64,000 bases of DNA from a virus. A model generated the notes under the pieces. That model did not search any database and had not been told where the DNA came from. It saw nothing but the letters and a program-made list of their open reading frames with translations. The stretch's first letter is position 1, and every line of letters starts with the position of its first letter. Shown here piece after piece: positions 55,568-63,292 of the stretch. The stretch spans positions 22,732 through 86,731 of IMG/VR virus record IMGVR_UViG_3300037567_000704. One strand, written 5' to 3'. The position numbers were made by a program, and so were the translations under genes.

Positions 55568-56592
55568 TGTGCTACCTCTTGATTTGTAACTACCGTTTGT
55601 GCTGCTTGAGCCACCACTGGAGGCGGTTGTATTACCGGAGCAGGGGCGAGTGTTTGAGTCTGTTGGTTGAGAACACTATTGAATGCTGCTTGAGCAGCCG
55701 CTTGGTATTCTTCCGCTTCTCTTTGAAACATCCTCATGTCAAATTGTATCATAGTTATATCGTTCATACCACTCTCCGGATTTGGTATGTGCCAAACATT
55801 GATGCCTTTGGTTTTATTGGAATCCTTCTCTATCTCTTGAAAGAATGGTTCGTATTTCTGAACCAATTCGGGCACTGAGACTGTATCATCAGTGCCCTGA
55901 ATAGCCGCTACAGGCACTGTGACTATACTGACTCCCTGTTTTATCTTGTCTCGGAACCTACTCGGTTTCATTTCATCTTCTTTATCTTGCTCATCCTCCC
56001 ATTTGCAGAGAAGATGATAGAGATGAAGATGTTCAGGACAATAAGTTCCTCGCATTAACCTACCACTTGTGACTCCTGTTCTCGCAAGGAATGCTTCGGT
56101 CTCACCAGAAATCGGATTCTGCCAATACATCTCCCAAAGGCTTCTACCCGACTCTTCATCTGTTATTCTCGCATAGAGATTGTCGTATTCTATGAGTTTC
56201 TTACAATCACACCCATCAACAACGCAAACCGCACTATCCTTGTTGTATCTGTAATTACTCCAAGCCCATCTACGAGGGTCGAGTAGAGAACGCTTCGTGG
56301 GTCTCAACAACTTGTATGCCTGCTTGATGTCATGCTTACGAGCCTTTCTTGGGTCTGCATGACGACTCGGATAGAAATTGACTTTAGGAACCTCCAAATT
56401 CTGTTGAACTGCATAACTCTGCATATACTGTTGAGCGGTGGCTTGTTCCATTATAGCCGCTTGATTGAATTGAGGATTACCTTGTTGAGCAAGACTCATC
56501 ACAGCGGCTTCACTCAGATTACTCAACGATTGTGATGGTAAGGGCGTTCTGGTTATTGTGCGATACATATTATCTGGGATGTCCAATACCAT
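55564..56592 (-). CDS. Cys/His-containing protein downstream of AbrB-like gene
   Basis: 342 residues from ATG 56592, which has a strong GGAGGACTAAAC leader placed at the upstream stop; the longer frame to 56661 lacks this and overlaps. N-terminal 100 residues are Gln/Ala-rich. Around residues 120-205 there is a possible metal site: CVVDGCDCKKLIEYDNLYAR and, 50 residues on, TYCPEHLHLYHLLCKWEDEQ. The C-terminal 60 residues are Ala/Gln/Pro-rich (QAAQTVVTNQEVAQ). A globular zinc-binding core between flexible arms. Function unknown. Confidence 0.7.
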   Translation of the reverse strand: MVLDIPDNMYRTITRTPLPSQSLSNLSEAAVMSLAQQGNPQFNQAAIMEQATAQQYMQSYAVQQNLEVPKVNFYPSRHADPRKARKHDIKQAYKLLRPTKRSLLDPRRWAWSNYRYNKDSAVCVVDGCDCKKLIEYDNLYARITDEESGRSLWEMYWQNPISGETEAFLARTGVTSGRLMRGTYCPEHLHLYHLLCKWEDEQDKEDEMKPSRFRDKIKQGVSIVTVPVAAIQGTDDTVSVPELVQKYEPFFQEIEKDSNKTKGINVWHIPNPESGMNDITMIQFDMRMFQREAEEYQAAAQAAFNSVLNQQTQTLAPAPVIQPPPVVAQAAQTVVTNQEVAQ

Positions 56593-56594
56593 GT

Positions 56595-56822
56595 TTAGTC
56601 CTCCAAAGGCGCAGGCGCTACGTGAATAGTCATTTTGCCATTTTGGGCCGATAAACTCCACTCCAATTTATTCCCAGCAGTCAATCCAAATTGATGGACA
56701 ATCCACATGGGAACTGTGGTTCTCAACGAATTACTACCCCCTCCAGTGGGAACCAAAGCAGTAGTCGTCTTACCTCTTGTCATGTATGCCCGACACCCCT
56801 CTACATCAAAAAGGTCACTCAA
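56595..56822 (-). CDS. AbrB/MazE-like swapped-hairpin DNA-binding protein
   Basis: 75 residues, start overlapping the GTPase stop as ATGA. The second half has the pattern of an AbrB-type beta hairpin: SNSLRTTVPMWIVHQFGLTA then GNKLEWSLSAQNGKMTIHVA (strand, VP-x-W-IV-x-x-FGL turn helix, then W/I strand pair). These domains dimerise and bind DNA as small transcription factors or antitoxins. No toxin gene is adjacent. Being translationally coupled to the GTPase, it may regulate this gene set or switch early to late expression; that is inference. Confidence 0.7.
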   Translation of the reverse strand: MSDLFDVEGCRAYMTRGKTTTALVPTGGGSNSLRTTVPMWIVHQFGLTAGNKLEWSLSAQNGKMTIHVAPAPLED

Positions 56823-57532
56823 GTGGTCAATAATTCAATCATGGTTGATTCTACGTTCCAACCTATCCTTGTGGCCATGAAAGCACGTTTTGTGGGTAGT
56901 CTCGCCTTCTGAAGACGGATTAAGTCATCTCGGAAAGGGTCGAATAACTTGTGTTCGCCTATTCTTCCCTGCTGCCATAGTTCTGCAGCATTCTTATCAA
57001 AAAACCTATCAGCCTTGTTAGCAACTAACATCAGTAATCGAGGACTGTATTTCTTACCCCTCCATCTACTTTTGAGAGTTCTGTATCTATACCGCCGCTC
57101 TATGAGACTATCCACAAGATACTTGAAACCGGCAATTTGTTCCAATCCATCACCGCCGCCCTTGAAAGCGCGGTCATCGAACATGTAAACTATCACTTCA
57201 CACTGTCTAGCAACCATATCGTCAATCCAAAGATTCCAGAACCTCTCCTGTCCCCCAATATCAGCAGAATACACAACTCTCTTCTCTCCCTCCCAAGCGA
57301 TTCTCTTTCTCGTCGGTTTGGGAAGTAAATATCTACTCAGTATTTTATAATGTTCTGTCCTCTCGTCTTCTGGTATCTCTCCCATCTCACCGGGAGTAGT
57401 CATATATCTGTCAAGTGTGGTCTTACCAACCATTGTGCCACCATAGATTCCTACCCTCCTTGGTCTCCAAGAATGATAGACATTCTTGCCATACAGGGCT
57501 ACGCCTATCAGGACGCTACCCATTCCGACCAT
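56819..57532 (-). CDS. Ras/Arf-like small GTPase with N-terminal hydrophobic segment
   Basis: 237 residues. G-domain motifs are complete in the usual order: P-loop GGTMVGKTT (residues 31-39, G1), DIGGQERFW (91-99, G3, with the catalytic-type Gln), LMLVANKADRF (167-177, G4 NKxD) and a G5-like FMATRIGWNVESTMIELL near the C-terminus. The DIGGQERFWNLW stretch looks like Arf/SRbeta/Rab-type GTPases. Residues 3-15 (GMGSVLIGVALYG) are hydrophobic and could anchor it in a membrane. An insertion of basic residues lies at about 146-162. It is coupled to the AbrB-like gene and follows two membrane protein genes. Small GTPases of this type are rare in viruses. Host origin by transfer is likely; role unknown. 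Confidence 0.85.
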   Translation of the reverse strand: MVGMGSVLIGVALYGKNVYHSWRPRRVGIYGGTMVGKTTLDRYMTTPGEMGEIPEDERTEHYKILSRYLLPKPTRKRIAWEGEKRVVYSADIGGQERFWNLWIDDMVARQCEVIVYMFDDRAFKGGGDGLEQIAGFKYLVDSLIERRYRYRTLKSRWRGKKYSPRLLMLVANKADRFFDKNAAELWQQGRIGEHKLFDPFRDDLIRLQKARLPTKRAFMATRIGWNVESTMIELLTT

Positions 57533-57535
57533 GAA

Positions 57536-57802
57536 TCAGACCGCCGCATCTATTTTACTATACAACCAATCAGCCAAATCTTGCGCTTGACCATAAGCCC
57601 ATTCTACAGTCCAACCCCAAAGCGAAAATGAAGAATTGGACTCAATGGCACTCACCAAGAGAGCGGCAACTACGGTTGCGATAATGGTCCTAATCCAACC
57701 AACACCCCACTCATAGGTGTTGTCCACAGTATTGGCGAGATGCATAGCGCGAAGAGTTTCCTCAACAGAATCATCTTTCGGAGTTTTGAAGATGCGTCCC
57801 AT
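57536..57802 (-). CDS. Single-TM membrane protein
   Basis: 88 residues from ATG 57802 (TGATG overlap with the upstream stop); a TTG one codon earlier is possible. A charged N-terminus with a helix (SVEETLRAMHLANTVDNTYE) is followed by a membrane segment (GWIRTIIATVVAALLVSAIE, about residues 35-54) and an aromatic amphipathic C-terminus (WGWTVEWAYGQAQDLADWLY). Three bases before the GTPase start. Possibly a membrane partner of the GTPase. Confidence 0.75.
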   Translation of the reverse strand: MGRIFKTPKDDSVEETLRAMHLANTVDNTYEWGVGWIRTIIATVVAALLVSAIESNSSFSLWGWTVEWAYGQAQDLADWLYSKIDAAV

Positions 57803-58428
57803 CAATTACCGCTACCATTACCCTTGTATCTTAAGTCTGGGGTTCCATCTTTCTTCAATCTCACATTGAGGCTCGAAGGAACTCTCGGTCTTGGTATTAC
57901 TGGCGCGCTTTCCAATCCAAATGGTGTTTGCTCTGTGAGAGAATCCAAACCCATGCTCAATGGCCTTGCTTCTACTAAAGGAGGTGAAGATATCGTGTCT
58001 ATTCCTAAACCTTGCATACCGATATTTGAATGGGGAGGCGTTTGTCCGGGATTTTGTTGAATCCAATGCAACTCCTTCTCTAACTGCATCTCCTGCATCC
58101 TGAGTTCCATATCTGCTCTTCTCTGGTCATAGTTGAACTGCTGTTCCCTAAAGCGATAATCCCTCTGTCGCTGCAACTCAGATACTCTCACTTTGTCTTG
58201 CATCTGCTCTTCGAAGAACATCTTGAAGAGGTAGTAAGCCAAAATTTGAACAGCCAACGCTCCCATAGCGTAAGTTATCCCATTTACGTAATGCCCAGCA
58301 CTTTCTCCTCCCGGTAACCATATCCCTGCATCATAAACACCTACAGCCGCACCGATAAGTAACGATTGCGTGAGTATCAATCCAGTCAATCTCATCTCTG
58401 ATTTATCCATGGGGTCTTGCACACTCAT
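57802..58428 (-). CDS. Two-TM protein with cytoplasmic coiled coil
   Basis: 208 residues, with leader GAGGTCATAAT. Two membrane helices are visible: LTGLILTQSLLIGAAVGVYD (about 14-34) and GITYAMGALAVQILAYYLFK (about 50-70). Residues 72-128 are a strongly charged coiled coil (DKVRVSELQRQRDYRFREQQ, then MELRMQEMQLEKELHWIQQ). The C-terminal 80 residues are Pro/Gly/Ser-rich. It starts the tightly coupled membrane/GTPase/AbrB gene set. May form a membrane platform; function unknown. Confidence 0.75.
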   Translation of the reverse strand: MSVQDPMDKSEMRLTGLILTQSLLIGAAVGVYDAGIWLPGGESAGHYVNGITYAMGALAVQILAYYLFKMFFEEQMQDKVRVSELQRQRDYRFREQQFNYDQRRADMELRMQEMQLEKELHWIQQNPGQTPPHSNIGMQGLGIDTISSPPLVEARPLSMGLDSLTEQTPFGLESAPVIPRPRVPSSLNVRLKKDGTPDLRYKGNGSGN

Positions 58429-58491
58429 TATTATGACCTCTAAATAGACCCCGCGAGAGGGAAGATGATAAGGGTTCTGTTTTTTCTGGAC
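58429..58491. other. Short intergenic spacer
   Basis: 63 bases between the triple-motif protein and the two-TM gene. It holds the GAGGTC leader of the downstream gene and a small CCC-GGG inverted repeat (CCCCGCGAGAGGG). No clear promoter or terminator was recognised. Confidence 0.5.
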
Positions 58492-60087
58492 TCAAATAGC
58501 GTGTCTCAACGTTCCTTTATCTTTGAAATGCCGAGCCCGATTGGAATGTATGCCTTCTAACGTCAGTTTCCCACCTTCCGTATGGCTGACATCCTTACCA
58601 CCACCTGTGCCGTAGATGCCTCTTCGTCTCCTCTCTCGATTCAAGTCCTCACGGTATTTCACCCTCTTCGGGTTCGACTCATATTTCGTATCATACTCCA
58701 GTTTGTGCTGTCTCGCCTCTGGTGACACTCTCTCCTTGAGCAACCGGAGGGCTATATCCATTGGTTCGCTTCTTTGCAGGTCTTGGAACTCTTCTGAAAA
58801 CGGATGTTCTTCATTAAATAGCGTGGGTTTTGACTCCAAATCCCTCAAGTTCATCTCCTGTTCCAATTCCCACCTGTCCGGGCCTGAATTAGGATGAAAG
58901 CGCACATGAGTTTCTCCATCGTCACTCAAAGGCACGGGGGCTATCCTGCCATCTTTATCACGGACATATTCCGGCATTCTCGATAACCACTCTCTTATCT
59001 GTGAATTGTCCTTGTCGGCGTGTGGGCGATTTTCCAAAGAGGTCAAAGATGGGGCATCGTAGTTCATCCTATCCACATTATCAATGATATTTCTTATGTT
59101 GCTTGACCTCATTTGGTCGAAGTCAGAACTATCTAACGGTGCGAACCTCGCATCCTTTATCGGAATGTCTCGGTATTCCCTTGCATCTCCATAAGTTTTC
59201 TCATATCTGAAGTTCGGGTCATGAAAATTACCGAAATCCTGTGGTACTTCTTTGAGCAACTGGAAGGCTATGTCCATAGGTTCAGATGCGTTCTTTCCTT
59301 GCCAACTGTCTCCGAATTGTGGTTCTTCTGCTGTTGGATTACTCATTGCATTGTCAAATGCAGCATCACGGCTTTCAGGGTGAAGACAACCTGTGCAGAT
59401 TCCTTGTTTATCATCCATAGGAACACCTTCACTGAAATTACGAATGTCTGCAGCACAGGTTCGGCATTCTCTTGGGAACATAACACTTGGGTCATGGTCG
59501 AATTGTTCTGGCGGCATCAATATACGATTCATTATAGAGTAGTCTTTGACACCGAAGTTCTTAGGTGGAGTTTCGTCCTCTTCTTTGAGCAACTGGAAGG
59601 CTATTTCCATAGGCTCGCCCATCTCAACGAAACCAGAACCGATAGGATTTGAAGTATACTGTCCATAGGCATATTTCTGCCCTGTAGGGAACTCAGTGTA
59701 AGCCGGTGGGTTTTTTTCTGTAAAACCGCCTTCCTCTAACCTACCTACAACTTCTCCATCTGGTTTCAAAAACTCAGTCTGTCCTGTTCCACTAGGAGAG
59801 TGAAGTATCGAGTCCTGTTTATGCTCTTCAGCAAGTCCTAGTATCTCAGGAATTAGAGGTTCAGGCACGTTAGATAGAGCAATAGAATTCTCAGGCCCCC
59901 ATTCTTCACTCTGTCCACGACCTGAGATGATTTTCATTTGCAGTTTATTTTCCAATTCCCCAATCTGAGACAACAACCTATCGTGTCTCTCACTTTGCTC
60001 CTTTTGACTCATCGGATTTTCGTCATTCACCCAATTTGGTTTGGAAGATATGAGTATATTGTGGGTTTCAGGGTCAAATAACTCCAT
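58492..60087 (-). CDS. Protein with three AF-LLK motif copies and a zinc ribbon
   Basis: 531 residues. The shared motif occurs three times, at about residues 157-170 (GEPMEIAFQLLKEEDE), 268-281 (SEPMDIAFQLLKEVPQ) and 440-453 (SEPMDIALRLLKERVS). Spacing is about 110 and 170 residues, so the protein looks like joined modules each ending in the motif. Between copies one and two lies a zinc ribbon, CRTCAADIRNF ... CTGC, with two C-x2-C pairs about 19 residues apart. The rest is charged and probably disordered. The DNA encoding the copies is also similar (plus-strand TTGAGCAACTGGAAGGCTAT in two of them). Function unknown. Confidence 0.8.
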   Translation of the reverse strand: MELFDPETHNILISSKPNWVNDENPMSQKEQSERHDRLLSQIGELENKLQMKIISGRGQSEEWGPENSIALSNVPEPLIPEILGLAEEHKQDSILHSPSGTGQTEFLKPDGEVVGRLEEGGFTEKNPPAYTEFPTGQKYAYGQYTSNPIGSGFVEMGEPMEIAFQLLKEEDETPPKNFGVKDYSIMNRILMPPEQFDHDPSVMFPRECRTCAADIRNFSEGVPMDDKQGICTGCLHPESRDAAFDNAMSNPTAEEPQFGDSWQGKNASEPMDIAFQLLKEVPQDFGNFHDPNFRYEKTYGDAREYRDIPIKDARFAPLDSSDFDQMRSSNIRNIIDNVDRMNYDAPSLTSLENRPHADKDNSQIREWLSRMPEYVRDKDGRIAPVPLSDDGETHVRFHPNSGPDRWELEQEMNLRDLESKPTLFNEEHPFSEEFQDLQRSEPMDIALRLLKERVSPEARQHKLEYDTKYESNPKRVKYREDLNRERRRRGIYGTGGGKDVSHTEGGKLTLEGIHSNRARHFKDKGTLRHAI

Positions 60088-60148
60088 GATGCTCTCTGGA
60101 TTATAGGCGGGAAGCGTCTGTTGCGCTTTACGAACAAGAACTTTCTTC
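60088..60148. other. Short intergenic spacer
   Basis: 61 bases between the 425-residue Cys-cluster protein and the triple-motif gene. No TATA-like element, repeat or strong ribosome-binding site was seen. Confidence 0.4.
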
Positions 60149-61426
60149 TCACTCTTGAAGGGCAGGCTTACCCCTCCTCGCTATCTCACTCTGCAAAGAT
60201 TGCCTTCTCTCACCCATCTCAGGTTTGTCCATCGAGAACTGAGGCATTTCTCCCTCAATTTCCGAAAGCCCATGCCAATCTTTCGCAGGCCATCTACTAC
60301 CTATCATTTCTGGCGACAAGCGGCGAGTCTCTTCTTCACCCATATCACTCATCTCATCCTCCATCTCAGGCCTCTTCATCCTGAATGGGTCTTGCAAATT
60401 ACTGAGACCTCTTGCCGGAGACCTCTCATCAGGATTTTCACCAAGCAATTGTAGTAATGCTTGCAAACCGTTTGGGTCATCACGGTATGTTTCGTCTATC
60501 AAAGACTCACCGCCCTCTTCCTCCTCTGGTTCTAGGTCTTCTGTTGGGGGGACCTGCTGATATACGCCTCCCGGCTGAGAATCTGAGTCTTCAGGAGCCA
60601 TCTGAGCGTATTTCCTCTTATTTACGAACTTGAGTAGCGACCAAGCATGATTGAGAGGCCCATCGAAGGACCTAGCGAAGATGTTCTTAGGTTCTCTACC
60701 CGATTCAAACTCAGCAATGGTGGAAGGCCCACCTATAACAGGTCGGCCCTCATCCGGAAACGGTTTTTTCTCATATGGTCTTTTAGGAGCAGGCAGAGAC
60801 CCCACATCAGCAGGAGAAGTCTCAGGCATCGGTGGGTCCACACCGGGCGGGCGGTTTCTCATTGGATTATAATGAGAATCACGAATAGCCGCTTGATTCA
60901 AAGCCTGTAAGAGTTGCAAATCCTGCGTTTTCGGACTACCAGAGGGTTCTGTCCTCATCTGTAAGTCTTGAGTTGATTGGCTCACAGGGCCGGGTTTAAT
61001 CTCAGCCCCAAAACGGTCAAGTTGTCGAAAGTCCTGCTCTTCTTGTGGGGCTTCTGCTAGTGCTTGACCCTCTTCAGATGCATCGAACTCCTCTCGCCTT
61101 CCCTTGGCTTGCCCCACACTACTGTTCATGCTGTCAATTATCCCCTGAAGACCGGGGTGGGCGGGTGGAGCAACACTTTCTCGTGGTTTTTCACCCATTC
61201 CCGCAGTCGCTTCAGGGATTGGGGCTTTCTTCACATCTGGCTTAGAGGTGTCTTCAGGATTCTTTGGGGACTTGCCGCCCACTGAGATGACCATTACCAT
61301 GCCCTTCTTGTTGTTCTTGTCAGAATCAGATGCCTTTCCGATACAATCTCCTTTGCAATCATCAGGGCAAACGCAACCCTTCGCACCACAACCACACGGA
61401 CACTTCTTCTTGTCGGAATCAGGCAT
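60149..61426 (-). CDS. Protein with N-terminal Cys cluster and central AW-LLK motif
   Basis: 425 residues from ATG 61426, with leader GGTGGAG; a TTG one codon earlier is the alternative. Residues 5-28 hold seven Cys in a compact cluster (KKCPCGCGAKGCVCPDDC then KGDC), which suggests binding of zinc or another metal. The body is Pro/Glu/Lys-rich and disordered, with a small repeat TQDLQ. Near residue 260 is GPLNHAWSLLKFVNKRKYAQ, a copy of the shared motif. The C-terminus is charged (MGERRQSLQSEIARRGKPAL). Function unknown. Confidence 0.75.
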   Translation of the reverse strand: MPDSDKKKCPCGCGAKGCVCPDDCKGDCIGKASDSDKNNKKGMVMVISVGGKSPKNPEDTSKPDVKKAPIPEATAGMGEKPRESVAPPAHPGLQGIIDSMNSSVGQAKGRREEFDASEEGQALAEAPQEEQDFRQLDRFGAEIKPGPVSQSTQDLQMRTEPSGSPKTQDLQLLQALNQAAIRDSHYNPMRNRPPGVDPPMPETSPADVGSLPAPKRPYEKKPFPDEGRPVIGGPSTIAEFESGREPKNIFARSFDGPLNHAWSLLKFVNKRKYAQMAPEDSDSQPGGVYQQVPPTEDLEPEEEEGGESLIDETYRDDPNGLQALLQLLGENPDERSPARGLSNLQDPFRMKRPEMEDEMSDMGEEETRRLSPEMIGSRWPAKDWHGLSEIEGEMPQFSMDKPEMGERRQSLQSEIARRGKPALQE

Positions 61427-61448
61427 CAAACTCCACCTTTACTGTATC

Positions 61449-61916
61449 TCATCGCTCAACCCGTCCACGTGCATTATCAGAAGCGCTCCATTTGGGAGAA
61501 GGAGGAATCTCCTCCTCCTCGGCTGGGTCTTCAGCGGCGCCCAGAACCCCCACAGGGGCTGAAGGCTCTACTATTCCGGGCACTTCCTCCCTTCCAGTCG
61601 AAGACGGAATGTTTTCCATGTTCGAAAGATTGAATCGAGAATCAGGATGTCTTCTATCATCGGATATTTCATCTAATCGCCCATGCAATCCTTCGAATCG
61701 TTCTATTTCTGATGGATATAGGCTATCAAGTAGATTCTCCACGACCCATTCTGGATTATTGTCTATCATATGAATTCTTTTGGCCTTTCTTTGGTCATCA
61801 GTTACCTTATCTTGACCAGTTGGGAAAAAATCACGACCAGTTTCATCCCCCTCTCCTTCTGGAAATCTCTCCCAAGGTGCTTTGAGGAAAATCCAAGCAT
61901 TTTCAAAGGGATTCAT
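61449..61916 (-). CDS. Small protein with N-terminal AW-FLK motif
   Basis: 155 residues. Begins directly with the shared motif MNPFENAWIFLKAPWERFPE. Then a charged helical middle (MIDNNPEWVVENLLDSLYPS, EIERFEGLHGRLDEISDDRR) and a Glu/Pro-rich C-terminus (LGAAEDPAEEEEIPPSPKW). Starts one base after the upstream stop. The N-terminal position of the motif is like a targeting peptide. No other domain recognised. Confidence 0.75.
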   Translation of the reverse strand: MNPFENAWIFLKAPWERFPEGEGDETGRDFFPTGQDKVTDDQRKAKRIHMIDNNPEWVVENLLDSLYPSEIERFEGLHGRLDEISDDRRHPDSRFNLSNMENIPSSTGREEVPGIVEPSAPVGVLGAAEDPAEEEEIPPSPKWSASDNARGRVER

Positions 61917-61917
61917 A

Positions 61918-62175
61918 CTATCTATTCCTGCTTACACGGACAAGGCCGGTCTGCCTACGCATCTTCGGACGTACAGTCCCCCTATCGAGGTTCCGCTTAT
62001 ATTTCTTCTTGGTCTTATCAGTCTGAACCTTACGAGAGAGGCGTTGAACTTTGGCTCTTGCGATTTTTCTAGGGCGCTCACTGATGTATGACTTCCCTTT
62101 ACCCCCGAACTGACCTTTGAGGAAGTCAAATGCAGCATCAATCTCACTCACGGCGGGGTCCCACCAGTAAGGCAC
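61918..62175 (-). CDS. Small basic protein with N-terminal AF-FLK motif
   Basis: 85 residues from GTG 62175. Motif variant at residues 10-20: SEIDAAFDFLKGQFGGKG. The rest is strongly basic (RPRKIARAKVQRLSRKVQTD, then KTKKKYKRNLDRG and RPKMRRQTGLVRVSRNR), so it should bind nucleic acid. A targeting motif plus a basic body would fit an internal DNA-binding virion protein like T4 internal proteins, by analogy only. A 44-base gap separates it from the divergent plus-strand gene. Confidence 0.75.
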   Translation of the reverse strand: MPYWWDPAVSEIDAAFDFLKGQFGGKGKSYISERPRKIARAKVQRLSRKVQTDKTKKKYKRNLDRGTVRPKMRRQTGLVRVSRNR

Positions 62176-62219
62176 TTAAAGCGACACCATAATTAGTTTG
62201 CGCCCTTTCCCGTTCATTT

Positions 62220-62552
62220 GTGAGCGATGGAATAGTGAAGATTCTACCCGCGCTTCCAGCAATAGGAAGTGCAATTTCTGGTGCTCTAACAGCCGCGAGA
62301 GCCTCAAAAATAGGTCAAGCATTAGGAAAAGTAGGAGCACAAGGCAAAAAACTCGCAGCAGGAGCAGCAGGAATAGGAGCGGCAGGAGTAGCAGGTGCCA
62401 AAACAGCCCAAGAAAGCCCAATGGGACAGGCTTGGGGGCACTTACAGAACGCTTCTGCAGCAAATCAAGCAGCAAATCAGCAAATGACCTCCGAAGCGAG
62501 ACAATTATCGAGAGCCGGAGCAGGCACTGGCAGCACAACGATGGGGAACTAG
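62220..62552 (+). CDS. Ala/Gly-rich protein on the opposite strand, with AW motif variant
   Basis: 110 residues from GTG 62220, the only plus-strand gene accepted here. Residues 4-60 are Ala/Gly-rich with glycine-zipper spacing (IGSAISGALTAARASKIGQA, LAAGAAGIGAAGVAGAKTAQ), which could insert in membranes. Residues 67-78 are SPMGQAWGHLQN, which aligns with the S-x-PM-x-x-A-(W/F)-x-x-L-K motif of its neighbours; this makes the frame credible, because the minus-strand reading is just Leu-rich. No clear ribosome-binding site precedes the GTG. Its stop overlaps the stop of the convergent gene in one CTAG. Confidence 0.65.
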   Translation: MSDGIVKILPALPAIGSAISGALTAARASKIGQALGKVGAQGKKLAAGAAGIGAAGVAGAKTAQESPMGQAWGHLQNASAANQAANQQMTSEARQLSRAGAGTGSTTMGN

Positions 62553-62755
62553 ATTCTGTTATACTGAACGAAGAGGTTTTCACCATCTTCTTGCAGTCCC
62601 GTATCATTTGAGTTCATCATTTTGATGATTGTTCCGAGGATAAAGGACTTCTCCTCCTCAGTGAAAGACAAACCGACAGGTTGAGTCTTCAAAAGTAGCC
62701 AAGCGCGATTAAAAGCCGCACTTGGAGGTGTATTTGGACTATCTCCGATGACCAT
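62549..62755 (-). CDS. Very small protein with AW-LLK motif
   Basis: 68 residues. Motif at residues 11-25: PSAAFNRAWLLLKTQPVG. The rest is a helical, charged segment (SFTEEEKSFILGTIIKMMNS) and ends LFVQYNRI. No ribosome-binding site is obvious. Converges with the plus-strand gene. Function unknown beyond the shared motif. Confidence 0.7.
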   Translation of the reverse strand: MVIGDSPNTPPSAAFNRAWLLLKTQPVGLSFTEEEKSFILGTIIKMMNSNDTGLQEDGENLFVQYNRI

Positions 62756-62796
62756 TCTGGAAATTACGGTGATGGTGCTTTATTAAAAGACCTTCG

Positions 62797-63264
62797 TTAC
62801 TCTTGCACAACGGGATTATTGACCATTTCTTCATCATTAATTTGTGTAGACTGCAGATAATTGGGGTCAGCGGCCAATCTCCTTTGATGTTCGTCCCAAA
62901 TGGCTTTCCCATCATCGTTTTGAAAGAGGAAATCGGGAAATGACTTGAATGCTTCCTGCCCACCGGCATCTCTCATCTGATTGTCATCGAAAAACATACT
63001 CATTTTGTTCATCATTAACCTATACCACTCATCATCGGCCATTTCTTGTAGATTTATTCGCCCCTCGTGACCAGCAATACTCCCCTGTCGATAGTCTTCA
63101 GCCTCCATTTCCCTCGCATGAGCCCAAGGGGAGGCTATTTTGTATGCATCTACCTCTTTTTCCTCAGGTATTTCCTCTTCTAGTTTGGGTTTACCCCATC
63201 TAGTGGGCATACCGGGCCTCCTACTACCCTTGAGAAAGACCCAAGCGATGTCAAAAGCACTCAC
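62797..63264 (-). CDS. Small protein with N-terminal AW-FLK motif
   Basis: 155 residues from GTG 63264, giving MSAFDIAWVFLKGSRRPG, which matches the N-terminus of the gene upstream (MSAFDKAWAILKQ). A longer frame from TTG 63294 adds ten residues and is less likely on this comparison. The body is charged and helical (DDEWYRLMMNKMSMFFDDNQ, EAFKSFPDFLFQNDDGKAIW). Lies immediately downstream of the curved-DNA region. Function unknown. Confidence 0.75.
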   Translation of the reverse strand: MSAFDIAWVFLKGSRRPGMPTRWGKPKLEEEIPEEKEVDAYKIASPWAHAREMEAEDYRQGSIAGHEGRINLQEMADDEWYRLMMNKMSMFFDDNQMRDAGGQEAFKSFPDFLFQNDDGKAIWDEHQRRLAADPNYLQSTQINDEEMVNNPVVQE

Positions 63265-63292
63265 AATAGGGACGAAAGGCCTTCGGACTATC

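Noticed and set aside
62176-62607. 143-residue Leu-rich minus-strand frame
   Set aside because: Leu runs are the antisense of Ala codons in the plus-strand gene, which in addition carries a motif shared with its neighbours.
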